Below, piece by piece: positions 34,786 to 46,679 of a stretch of 64,000 bases of DNA; within the stretch, counting starts at the first letter, position 1; every line of letters begins with the position of its first letter. Under the pieces are notes generated by a model, which was not told the origin of the DNA, did not search any database, and saw only the letters and a list, made by a program, of their open reading frames with translations. The stretch lies in NCBI GenBank assembly GCA_025642065.1, contig JAODUP010001619.1, forward strand, positions 17,501 to 81,500. The letters are read 5' to 3'. This DNA is from Paralvinella palmiformis (Eukaryota; Annelida; Polychaeta; Terebellida; Alvinellidae). A program made the translations under genes and the position numbers.

Positions 34786-37780
34786 ATGACGACATTTTTT
34801 CTATCTGGAACCAGCGATAGAAAGGTTCGACCAACATACGGCCTAGTCCATGATGCTCAAGTCAAAGATGGAACATGGGTGTCATATGTTGCTGAAGTGT
34901 TGAATAAAAATTAGCTGGAAAGGGATGATGTAGTCATGTGGGCGGTATTCATCTCACAACTCAGATCTCATTAACTCATTAAGCCCCATGCAAAGATTGG
35001 TATCCTTCCTTTGTTTCCTAATACGAAGGACATAGTCAACCAAAATACCGAATTCATCAATATAGGTCAGACGCCCGTCCTTAGAGACGAACCTCTCTAC
35101 GCCATACTCAAACAGCTTCAATGCCAGTTACCTGAAAACTTTGACGATGATACGTTTGTTATGCAGCTGGGGGCTTTGTATTTCGAGGACAAGTGCCAAA
35201 TAATGACGGGAAAGATGTTACGATGGTCTGGCTTAGACGCTGCTCTTACTCAAGCAGGTGTGATCTCTTCTGGTCGTGCTTAATCTACACTCACTGACCA
35301 CCATATCAGGTGCACACGTAACGCGCATCAAATATCGCTGCTTTCTCTATCTGTGCTGAGGGGAAATGCATAAACGCAGTACTCATCAACTGTGCATGGA
35401 CCTCCGGAGACCTTTGAGATATGGAGCAAACGGTAATCCGCTGATGTTCACATGTTCAAGTATTGGTCATTAGTGATAGAGCTTGATCTGTTTATTGTTT
35501 GCGATGAGCTTTGTGGTTGTTTCTTTGTTCTGGACTAAACCGACTATGCCCGTTGGTTGCATACTCATGTCAGATATTTGATCGTTGTGAATTATCCAAC
35601 AGTGTATGCAGAATAACTCAAGGCAGACTTCACGGTCCACAAATCCTATCGAAAATTCAGCTTCATTGCAGACAAATAAAATATTTCAAGTACTTGGTGC
35701 CGCCTCTGACCTATATGATGACACAGATGCCATAACATTGTACATGTTAGCTGGTACAGATTATGTCAGAATGGTTAAAGAGTTCGAGAGTGTTCACAAG
35801 CTTCTATCAGAATCAACTGGTCACCACGAAGAAGCACGTACACTCTAGTTTTCCGAAAGGTGTGCAATTGTTCATGAAGGTGATACCTGTAGTGGGCAAC
35901 CCCTTCTTAGCCACAGGTCACGAAATGATTGCTCTTGATATACGTGCTGTGATTGAGCATGCATTAGCTGTGTTTCTTTACCAAATCCATGAAGTTGGCA
36001 AATATATTCAAGAAGATTATGTAAATACACGGCTAGACAAGGTGACCGTACCACTGTCAGACACAATCAAGAGAAACAACAGGCTCACATTCGCCAACCG
36101 CGCAGATCCCCGAAAGAGTTGGAATACTGAAACATAATACTTTGCTCATCACATAACTCTTCTTGACTCTTCAATCCCTTCCAGAAGCGGATATAAATTA
36201 ATTCTTCCAATCGAGAATCACTGAGAGCCCCCTACCCTATCAGATCGAGGTTCATTTGATGGCTCAAACAGGCCGTGACAATCAATTCAATTCAATTTAA
36301 ACTTGTATTGCGCTTATTTTCGGTTAAACGAATTATAAGGTGCGACAAAACCAGACCAGATACCTTGGACGGAAAACGTTCGTAATCAAGGTTACAGACC
36401 GGTTGGGTGGAGATCGTTATGGTGGATATGCATCCTGAAAATGTGTGTTTAGCCTTTGTCTGAATCATGATACTGTTGGGACAGAACGAACTTCGTGAGT
36501 AGAGAAGCCTTGTGTTGACTTGGAAAGCGACGTGTGTCAAATGAGGACTGAAGTATGCGGGCAGACCAGTGTGTAGAAATTTGTAAATAATAGACATCGT
36601 TTTGAAACGTAGAGGAAGACAAGTGACAGTTCTAGTCATTGACGTGGATGTCATCATCCATGTGGTACCTCCGACCAGAGCACTCACATTTGCTGAGTAT
36701 GTACCCTTACACATTGTATCTTTCTTCAAAGCTCAGATGACTATTACGGTTAAACGCATTAATGCAGATTCGGACACTTACCCTGAACAAAATCTGAAAT
36801 CATTGACATAACAGCACCTTGGGATCCAGATGGAGACGACAAGCACTTCCATCCCCAAACGGAACTGCCAATCGTACCTGTGGAAAACAAAAGGAGCTCT
36901 TCTCTGTCTGTAAACAGCTGGCCAAGACTGATATGGATGGAATACTCCTCATCAGTACCATGTCTGATACTGTGCTCTCCAACAAGTCAATTTATACGTC
37001 ACCACTACAGCCCTGTAACCACGGAGAAGCAGATACGCGTATCATATTACATCTAGCTCATGCCTCGTCTCAAGGTCAAGATAAAACATTGGTATGCACT
37101 GTTGACAGTGATATCGTTGTTCCAGGAATTGCTTTCTTTGAACAGCTTGGACTGTCAGAGCGTTGGATTGGCTTTGATACGGGACGAACTATAGAGATAT
37201 CTGCTGTCCATAGAAACCACTCACAGCTTGGTCCATCAAAAATCGTTTGTTCTACCCCTATTTCATGATCTAACGGAATGGAATAGTGTACCTGACCTAA
37301 CAGAAAAACACTGACCGCGCTAATCGAAGATCCGGACTCTTTCAGAATTTAATTTAATCACATGCAGTGCATCGAGAGATTAATTGTGCTCATGTACAGC
37401 AAATTATGCAACTGTTAACGATGCTAGGCAGCCGTCGTTCGCTTGATAGCATATCCCCTAATCCAAAAAGCACTCTTCGAACATGTCAATAGATCCTTTC
37501 TTCAAGCTAATTTAATCTGGAACCAGTCATTCGCATTTCACCAGGTGATCCTTGCACTTGATCAATGGGGATGGGAACAAGATGAATGTAAAAGGCAATG
37601 GCTGCCTTTCTGAGCAACCCCGGCTGACGCAAGTAAGTAAGGCTTGTGCTGTCCTCCTGTAATGTAGATGCATTTAAGCATACAGGGAGAATTGTAAACG
37701 CTGCAGGGAAGGCTTTCGTTACACGGCACTGTGCAAGCAGGGGGTGGCTGCATTAGCAAAAAGAACATGGATGTATTCAC
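34786..37780 (+). pseudogene. Broken member of a multicopy uncharacterised metazoan protein family
   Basis: A long series of plus-strand segments in changing frames follows a protein I recognise as a repeated, unnamed family in invertebrate and fish genomes. In order: GQTPVLRDEPLYAILKQLQC (about 35058-35118), MQLGALYFEDK, LRWSGLDAALTQAGVISSG; HMFKYWSLVIELDLFIVCDE (about 35450-35510); TDYARWLHTHVRYL (about 35540-35582); YMLAGTDYVRMVKEFE (about 35741-35788); VLVIDVDVIIHVVPPTRALT (about 36627-36690); CNHGEADTRIILHLAHASSQ and VDSDIVV (about 37018-37115); WIGFDTGRTIEI; IERLIVLMYSKLCN (about 37370-37410); WGWEQDECKRQW (about 37567-37602). The H-EEADTR...TVD.DV core may belong to a PIN/FEN-like nuclease fold; that is inference. 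Stops, frameshifts and a LINE insertion (36281-36622) show it is dead. Confidence 0.7.
36281..36622 (-). mobile_element. LINE 3' end inserted in the preceding gene remnant
   Basis: The minus strand reads LPLRFKTMSIIYKFLHTGLP and AYFSPHLTHVAFQVNTR, the usual post-RT region (IYKFLHTGLPxYFSPxL) of a CR1/Rex-like LINE, and ends in an (ATTGA)n-type tail (CAATTCAATTCAATTT on plus). GTGACA flanks both sides (36275-36280, 36623-36628). The host gene frame resumes immediately afterwards, which supports a clean insertion. Confidence 0.7.
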
Positions 37781-37844
37781 GGAACTGCGCTAAACTGGAT
37801 GGCTAGGGATTATCATAGATTAATCTGTTTTATTGTTGGATGAT

Positions 37845-38170
37845 ATTATCTGAACAAACAAGTCATAGGGCACAGAGAATCTCGAAACGTGAATTCAAAC
37901 TCTGGACGTTTCTTCACCAGTCCATAAGCCGCCAAGCAAAAACAAAAAGCCAATCACCTACAGCCGTTGAGTTTGGGATTAGAACACCCAAGTCAGATCA
38001 CGGCAATAGTGAGAATGTTTAGATTAATTATCTAATTAAGCAGCCCTATTTATAGCAATTGCTGTATCTTTCTTCAAAGCAATATTATATAAACTATATA
38101 ACCCAATTGTCACTGTCAGTTGTTACAACGGGCGGGCGTCACGAAGCTACAGTCATTTAAAAGCTGGATA
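37845..38170 (+). repeat. Dispersed repeat B, internally deleted copy
   Basis: Matches 40340-40690 but lacks the segment between TTTCTTCA and CCAGTCC, and the (GT)n end. Carries the TAGATTAATTATCTAA block and ACAACGGGCGGGCGTCACG. Confidence 0.7.
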
Positions 38171-39231
38171 ACCAGGCCAGGTGTTTGGCGTCCCTTCAAA
38201 GACTCAATTAGTGCAGGGAATATACAGCTCTAGATTACCTTTTCTTAGAATGTCTCGGACCTGGAAACATACAGTTTCCATGCACAGAAAAAGAACATCT
38301 CAACCGCATCAAAATATATGTTTGGCGTTATTTGCTGGAGGGTCATAAATACAATAAATACTATGACCTACTCGTCAGTAACCCTTTATGATATTAAATA
38401 TTACAAGAATGAGACAAAAAAGGTAAAAGAAAACAGGAACCTCAATCTCTGTCACCGGCAATGTATGTAACCGTATAAGTAAAGATTGGATTTGACCTGC
38501 GAAATCATCTGAGCTGGCAGGAGGCCAAAACTGCTGAGCCCTGGAACCAGCATTTTTTTTAAATGTCGTTTTTACACAAAAGTAGCATTAAATAAACGGA
38601 TACCTGCAGATGGATTAATTACTCTTTCTTAGTTCCAGTTATGAACTTCCACCACTGAAGCGCAGATTTTTCAGCAACTACGTGATGAAACTAATGTCTA
38701 CAAGGCAGTTCATTACCACATTTATCTTAGCCTGAAAGTAAGAGCACCAATCATGTTCCTTTGTAACTTGGATCCACCACGCCCATGCCGTGGAACGAGA
38801 CTGATTGTTAACAATCTTATACACCATGTTATTGAGGCTATGGTACACTCTGAGTACGAAAAGAGAGAAAATATCTTCTTCCTGAGAATCCCGATCGTTC
38901 CTACTAATGTACCATTTGTGTTCAATGGGTTTCCGATTTACCCATGTCAATAAAAACCTAAGGTCAGTTGTTGAAACTTAATAGACTCATGACTCATGCT
39001 ATATTAGACATGCTTCTATCACGGAGAGCTCCGGGTTGGATGTTCTCGTGCAAAAAGCCCGAATAGTCGTTATGTAAAGGTGGAGAAAAAAGATCATTAT
39101 TTAATATGAAGCCTACATAACCGAGAGTTAGCCATTCATGTTTTACAATAAGTCAAGTTGCGTGTTTCTCTGTTACGAAGACTATATGTTGTGTGTGCGA
39201 ATGATTATATTTATTATCGTGAAGTTTTATG
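38171..39231. other. No gene seen
   Basis: Minus-strand open frames at 38678-38950 have no recognised domain. Confidence 0.4.
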
Positions 39232-39440
39232 TTTACTCAACACGACAGCAGACGTTTATACATTCAAGCCAAATGTGTGCCTTCTTAAGTAGGACCACTT
39301 TGTTAACGTCCTATTTATCTGGTAGTTTTAATACCGTGTTACCTACCAATTTGAGGAGTAAATAACTTACGGTTTAAGACAATTATACGTTTCTGTCGTT
39401 GATATAATCATGTCAATTATTTTAGTTACATTATTAGTAA
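39232..39440 (+). repeat. Dispersed repeat D, copy 1
   Basis: Aligns with 43835-44030: CATTCAAGCCAAATGTG, CCTATTTATCTGGTAG, the AATAACTTACG block and TTTCTGTCGTTGATATAATC occur in the same order with moderate divergence. Confidence 0.65.
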
Positions 39441-39630
39441 TTAACGGTTATTCTCTTTACTTGATGAGCAAACGTTTTGGCAATATACCAAGATCTGTAT
39501 CTCTTTGTGTCTTCTTTGAGCCATCACGATGAAGCTATATAAACCAGACAGGCACTTCAGACACCCGTATGTGTTGGTCTGTGTGTGTGTGTTAGCTATA
39601 TATGTATGCGTGCGTATGTGTGTTATCTTT

Positions 39631-39652
39631 CTCTCTCTCTCTCTCTCTCTCT
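39631..39652. repeat. (CT)n microsatellite
   Basis: Eleven CT units within an otherwise unremarkable stretch (39441-40080). Confidence 0.9.
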
Positions 39653-40126
39653 CCTTGTGTAACCTTATGCCATTTCTGAACGCAAGCCTACATGACCTCT
39701 ATGTCCAGATCGCTGTCTTCTGACATTCTATTAAGTTTAGTTTTTTTATGAATGCAGGTGGTTATTATCTGCGACTCGTGATCAGCCCAGAATTGATCTA
39801 ATCTACTTAATACTTGGGGTTTCTACTACATATTCTGCAATACTGATCCATATTTCAGCCACACGCAGCCTAAACTGAGATTGTCTTATTTTGGTTTTAC
39901 TTTGTTCTTTATATAATTTCTTCTGGTGTCCTCTTGTATTGTTGTTATTTACCTGCAGCTGCATTTCCGCATCCCGATCATATCTTCTATTCGGTATCTT
40001 ATACACTTCTATCATATCCCCTCGGATTCGTCTGTACACCAATGTTGGAAGATCTTTAACCTCTCTTTGTAACTTAGCCTCTGTGTGTGTGTGTGTGTGT
40101 GTGTGTTTGTTTTAGTTTTTGTTCGG

Positions 40127-40317
40127 GGAGAATCCCCAGGCTGTCGCTTATTGAACGCATCCTCTATGTTGGAGTGGTTGAGAAATCCTCCCCCACCACT
40201 CACAGTACGGAAAGATGGAGCCGAAATACCCTGAGGGTGATCACTGCCAGAGTATTTTACGTCATCAGGGGGTTTTAACGTCCCCCTTTATTTTTCATAA
40301 TTCAGTGGAGACGTGTG
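40127..40317 (+). repeat. Repeat E, copy 1
   Basis: About 190 bases, by eye identical to 42150-42340, including CAGTACGGAAAGATGGAGCC and AGGGGGTTTTAACGTCCCCC, the latter a short hairpin. It passes directly through GTGTGT into repeat B. Perfect identity implies very recent duplication or mobility. Confidence 0.88.
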
Positions 40318-40770
40318 TTTTAGCTGTGTATAATAAGGCACAGGCACAGAGAATCTCGAACCGTGAATTCAAACTCTGGACGTTTCTTCAGGGGACTGAA
40401 TCCAGAGTGGCGACTTTTCTTGCTGAGACATGTGTAATGTCTCACCAGTCCCTAAGCCGCCAAGCAAAAACAAAAAGCGAATCACCTACAGCCGTGGAGT
40501 TTGGGAGTAGAACACCCAAGTCAGATCACGGCAGTAGTGAGAATGTTTAGATTAATTATCTAACCAGCACTATTTATAGCTATTTTTCAATTGCTGTATC
40601 GTTCTTCAAAGCAATACTATATAAACTATATAACCCAATTGTTACCGTCTTCAAAGATCAGTTTTTACAACGGGCAGGCGTCACGAAGCGACTACTATTA
40701 AAACTATTTAGCTTAATTGCTATTAAAAACTGACATCTGCGCTGAAACAGACCGTATTAGCGCGTCATAG
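40315..40770 (+). repeat. Dispersed repeat B, full copy
   Basis: Best reference copy: starts TTTTAGCTGTGTATAATAAGG, then the GAATTCAAACTCTGGACG segment, the GTCTCACCAGTCCCTAAGCC segment, TATATAAACTATATAACCCA, and ends near GACATCTGCGCTG. Joined to repeat E on its left. No coding potential. 40771-41009 has nothing recognisable. Confidence 0.75.
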
Positions 40771-41009
40771 CTTCGATACTGTTTGAACTACGTTATCATT
40801 TTCAAACCTGACCTAATTTATGCTATTCTAACTATTGTAGTTCTTAAATGTTATTTATGACAAGCAGATTAGAGCTAATCTTGAATGTCATAGTACAAAC
40901 TGGACATAACTGGACCTAGGAAAGATAATTCTATTCCCACATACAACCAAGGTGCATTACATATATACGAGTAAACTTGTTATATATATAAAAAAAAAAA
41001 ACACCAACC

Positions 41010-41267
41010 GCGCGAACTGAACCCGAAACAGTATGCCGGCACTGTCAACAAGTGTACGATCCGGTACATTATCTGCTGAACTGCCCAGCCTACCCGAAGC
41101 ACCGAAGATCACTTAAAGGTCATCTCCGCCCGGAAGACCACAAACTTCCAGACCGCCACCTAGCGGCGTTGCTCATAAGGAAATCAACATTTCTACCAGA
41201 CATCATAACTCCACTTCTCCAGAAAGATCCCTACACATACCAAGGACAGATCAGACCGCCCCTATGG
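41010..41267 (+). pseudogene. LINE C-terminal zinc-knuckle fragment
   Basis: Reads PACRHCQQVYDPVHYLLNCP followed by KHRRSLKGHLRPEDHKLPD (about 41030-41150), a CxxC...H....C arrangement typical of the end of ORF2 in jockey/I-type LINEs after RNase H. The frame stays open to the SINE at 41268. Left flank is a poly-A-like run. Confidence 0.6.
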
Positions 41268-41510
41268 ACTAGTGGATAAGAGCTTGGGCCCCCGTACCCA
41301 TAATCCGTGCTGTTCGGGAGGCCGGAGGTTCCCGGCCGCGACATTATAGTAGGAGGAGGTTTTAGTCCAACCAAGCAACTGGTGGTTTTTTCTCCTCCGA
41401 AATTGACTTCTATACTAAATGAGTTCCACATGCCAAACATTGCATAGTACGCCATTCATCACAACAACAGTAGCCAACACCAGGTGGCTGTGCCAAAGGG
41501 CAGCTCAGGG
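41268..41510 (+). mobile_element. tRNA-type SINE, full-length head
   Basis: A-box-like TGGACTAGTGG at about 41269-41279 and B-box-like GGTTCCCGGCC at about 41327-41337, a usual pol III spacing, followed by the body shared with positions 1-230. The end is near GGGTTCTACT. It begins directly at the end of a LINE coding fragment. Confidence 0.65.
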
Positions 41511-42149
41511 TTCTACTAAAACTTCAAGCTATAAAAAACAGACACGCGCGAACTGTGTCAATGCACCGCTTTGAAGGAATACGAATTTTTTAGTAATTTT
41601 CTATTCCTTTTTAGTTTTTATGTTATTTATACAAGCGATTAAAAGCTAAACTTTTGTCTGTACAAGACATAACTGCCCGGGATAAACCCCCCAAAACATC
41701 TATAACGGCGTGCCTCCAAAGACACAAATAGTGCCCGAAATATCGATAACTTAGATCACATTATCTTGAATGCAGCCTACCGAGAGAAATATGGTCTCCA
41801 GATAAAAACGGAACTCTACCAACCTTATCAGCAATATATATCCTTTATTTTTATGTTGTTAGGGTCAAATTTAAATTGTCCCGTAGGACATTTTTTCAAA
41901 TCCAATAAATTTTTTATGATTCTATTAACGGTCACTTTATAACAATTTAAAATAAAACTTTAGCAGACCGTTATTAAAATTGTTACGTTCTACAAGAAAT
42001 ATTATCATTTTCAGTTTCCCGAACCTTAGTTGCTTACCAAACTATAATTATAATATTTGGGTTTTGAATACAGGGACTAAAAATTACCGAATTTAATACA
42101 GATGGAAATTTTATGGGGGGTCTGTGTATTAAAAATTTTAGAACTCAGA
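41511..42149. other. No gene seen
   Basis: AT-rich, no recognised motif or repeat partner. Confidence 0.4.
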
Positions 42150-42332
42150 GGAGAATCCCCAGGCTGTCGCTTATTGAACGCATCCTCTATGTTGGAGTGG
42201 TTGAGAAATCCTCCCCCACCACTCACAGTACGGAAAGATGGAGCCGAAATACCCTGAGGGTGATCACTGCCAGAGTATTTTACGTCATCAGGGGGTTTTA
42301 ACGTCCCCCTTTATTTTTCATAATTCAGTGGA

Positions 42333-42340
<8 letters not shown>
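42150..42340 (+). repeat. Repeat E, copy 2
   Basis: Second copy of 40127-40317. Here the GTGTGT junction has grown to about 84 bases and the sequence beyond it is not repeat B. Confidence 0.88.

Positions 42341-42420
<80 letters not shown>
42337..42420. repeat. (GT)n microsatellite
   Basis: Pure GT directly following repeat E. Confidence 0.97.
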
Positions 42421-42424
<4 letters not shown>

Positions 42425-42640
42425 TTGTAGTTATGAACTCCTATCAGTAATCGAGCACACATGTCTAATGATCAACTAACTTCGAATCACGTGGACAAAA
42501 ATAGACTACGCATACCATCGTGTATTTATTGTTATCTAACAAACTTTGTTAATAAAATCATTACTGAAAGATCGACACTGCTTATGATATTGACTCACAG
42601 ATGGAACAGTCTCGCTGATGACGATCCTTTTTTATTTGTT

Positions 42641-42642
<2 letters not shown>

Positions 42643-42700
<58 letters not shown>
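42643..42700. repeat. (TA)n microsatellite
   Basis: Nearly pure TA. Confidence 0.97.
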
Positions 42701-42702
<2 letters not shown>

Positions 42703-42714
42703 TAACACCTATAC

Positions 42715-43065
42715 AAAGTTACGTAGTTCTTACGTAGTCTTTTTCATCATTCAATGAAACTTAAGATTAATTTAACTTCGTGTATTACAATTATTTACTA
42801 ACCTTAATTTAAGGTATGGTCAATCCTGGAAACTTCAACACCTTAAGCCGTAATATATCCCTATACGCTCTTCCGGAAAGCCACTGCCCAAACTACGCAC
42901 CTACTTCCACTGTCAATATCTTCGACAACTCTAATAGATGCCTGCATCCCCGTTCTTCGGTAACTGTTGAGCATCAAGGCGTGACTGCTCTTGTACAAAT
43001 AAAAATAGACAGTGAATCTTTGTATAACTACTTGATGGCGCTTAGATATGTTCTTGTATGGCCTT
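42715..43065 (+). repeat. Diverged dispersed repeat F, copy 2
   Basis: Partner of 23815-24140. An 83-codon open frame (42816-43067) has translated similarity to the frame at 23903-24145, but no known domain. Confidence 0.45.
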
Positions 43066-43223
43066 AGTTGGGCCAGGAGAGACATACTGAATTACATATT
43101 GCTGGTTATCTTTATATCAAATTCATATGAAATCTTAACAGTCTTACATGTGACTGTTTATGTATTGGTTTGATGCATGTGTATGCACCAGTAGGAGCAG
43201 TTCTCTCCCACTCATTTTATCTC

Positions 43224-43392
43224 GCCTACGTAAGTGTGTGTGTGTGTGTGTGGTTTTTTTTTTAGCTGTGTATAATAAGGCACAGGCACAGAGAATCTCG
43301 AACCGTGAATTCAAACTCTGGACGTTTCTTCAGGGGACTGAATCCAGAGTGGCGACTTTTCTTGCTGAGACATGTGTAATGTCTCACCAGTC
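43224..43392 (+). repeat. (GT)n followed by partial repeat B
   Basis: GT run (about 43224-43251), poly-T, then repeat B from AGCTGTGTATAAT to GTCTCACCAGT, ending at the same base as the partial copy at 1702-1830. Repeat C in inverse orientation follows at once. Confidence 0.8.
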
Positions 43393-43668
43393 TACTCATC
43401 AGCCTCTGGGAACCAGCTAGTTCGCTTTTCGTACGCGACAAATATGTCACGCCCACAGGAAAGCGGCTACATGCAGGCTACGTACCAAAATGGGGAAACA
43501 CGTAAAACAGATACCATTTGATACCACAGCTCGCAACAAACACGTGCGTGTGGTTCAATGGTGACTTGCTACATACATATCATAAACTATTTTGACACCA
43601 CAGTTTGCATTCAACAGTAATTTTATGTGGTCCAAAAGAAACCTGTATATAAAACATTACGACACCTT
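43392..43668 (-). mobile_element. Repeat C, partial inverted copy
   Basis: The reverse complement matches 2130-2380 and 3490-3760: GGTACGTAGCCTGCATGTAG-like, GTGGGCGTGACATATTTGTC and TTTGGACCACA. The TATA-like part is missing. Confidence 0.75.
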
Positions 43669-43669
43669 G

Positions 43670-43710
<41 letters not shown>

Positions 43711-43722
43711 TGTGTGTGTGTG

Positions 43723-43793
<71 letters not shown>

Positions 43794-43794
43794 G
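43669..43794. repeat. (GT)n microsatellite, interrupted
   Basis: About 125 bases of GT with a few TT and GG interruptions. It is followed by TTTTAGCTGTGTATAAT, the start of repeat B, then by repeat D. Confidence 0.95.
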
Positions 43795-43834
43795 TGTTTT
43801 AGCTGTGTATAATAATGCTCAGTTATGTTACACA

Positions 43835-44030
43835 ACACAACAGTAAACATTCATATATTCAAGCTAAATGTCTTAATATTAACATCCTGTTTATCTGGTA
43901 GCTTTAAAACCGTGGTACCAATTCCAGGAGTTAATAACCTACGAATTAAGACAATTTTACACACCCATGTTTCTGTTGCTGATATAATAATGTCGATTAT
44001 TACTATATATTATAGTAATTATATATTACA
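43835..44030 (+). repeat. Dispersed repeat D, copy 2
   Basis: Partner of 39232-39440; here it directly follows the first ~20 bases of repeat B. Confidence 0.65.
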
Positions 44031-44054
44031 TTAAATATTATTATTATTTATATA

Positions 44055-45138
<1,084 letters not shown>

Positions 45139-45176
<38 letters not shown>
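45139..45176. repeat. (TA)n microsatellite
   Basis: Follows the right terminal repeat directly. Confidence 0.95.
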
Positions 45177-45179
<3 letters not shown>

Positions 45180-45181
<2 letters not shown>

Positions 45182-46675
45182 AAGTATTAAATATGTAGTA
45201 TAGCAGAAAGACGCACAACACTGCCAAGAATGCATCCATCGATGAAACATCCCACTCACAGATAACATTGGGTTTCTAACCCAGGCTTGGAGGTAAACAG
45301 AGAAGTGAGATACCAGCTGGACTGGGGGAAAGTCCCTTGACATTACTTTTTAAAAATTATGTCGTAATGTATTTGGTCACGAGATCCCCATCGAAATAGT
45401 TACTAACATCTGCCATACAAGCATTATTTACCACCTGATAATCGGTGTAAATATTCCAGCCAGAGTAGCTCGGTACTGTACTGTGACACCGTCTGCGTCA
45501 TTAACAAGATCCTCAGATAGTCCTGTTCTCGTATTAGTTGCATTATTAATGACAAAATACTACTTGTGAGCTGATGCTTTCAGGCTCAGCATTCAGAACT
45601 AGTGGGTTATTTTCATTAGATGACTCACTTTGTTCAGTCTCTCGCTGCACATTTTGTTCTGGCTATACGAATGCTCTTTGAGGCTATATATCTAATAAAG
45701 CATCCGTCACAGCTGAGCTAACCGAGATAAAAAATAAGTTACCGCTTCATGGGCGTATATAGTTTATTGTGGTGCTGAGACTATGTGGTTAAGGGAGGAT
45801 TGAGAGATAAATTCGTTGTCGTTCTTGTTACCATAAATATGTCAATTGTAATGTTTCTTTCAGCATTTAAATGTAACCATTTTTTTTAAACCTTTGCTAT
45901 ATATAATTTTTCTCTGTGCTTCAGATTAGGCTAAACTTTATAGCTGTTTATTCATCTTTTATATTTTCGTGTTTACTTCTGCAGGACAACTAACACCGCG
46001 TGATCAGAGCTACTACTTCCGAGACCAAGACATTTCGATCAAGTATACACTAAATATTTAATGCTTATTTGTTTTTTTAAATTTTATATTTATTGATAAG
46101 CAACTTTAGAATTTAGGAAATTCAAATGCTTCTACGAAACCATCAAATTTCATGTTAGAGATATAGAAATTATCAGTAAAATACTTTTGTGATGAACATT
46201 GACAGCTGTTATATTTGCATTTTTAGATCTACCAATCAAAAGCGTCGTTCCACAAACCTTAGTCGCGAATGGACACTGATTTTTATTAAAACTGGGACTT
46301 ACACAAACCAGAATGTGAATTTATTTTTGATCGGCTGTGAAATGACCAGTTACCATTTCAAATTAAGTGAAGAAGAAAATTTATTTCTCACAACTATTCA
46401 TATGAATTGTTGCGAGAAATATTTAGTGCATCCTTTATTACACAAATAGTATAAGTAATATCACGGTGCATGTTAAATTAAAATGTCCACAATATAGTTG
46501 GGTTTCATATATGAAACACATATGAAAACAAATTATGCAAGTAATGAATGATACAGCGATAACATTCATAACACAAATAAAATGTAATAAGATTTTGTAA
46601 TAATTTGCCACACATTGGATTGGGTAGCGTGTTGTGATATGTCTGTTCAATAATAACTTAGTAAGTACAATGTTT
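45180..46675. other. No gene seen
   Basis: AT-rich with an 86-codon plus-strand frame (46189-46449) lacking recognised motifs. Confidence 0.4.
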
Positions 46676-46679
46676 TTAC

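Noticed and set aside
38678..38950. Overlapping minus-strand frames of 67-90 codons.
   Set aside because: Not recognisable and overlapped by an equally long plus-strand frame; no basis for choosing one.
46189..46449. 86-codon frame with several Cys residues.
   Set aside because: No family resemblance and no supporting flanking signals.
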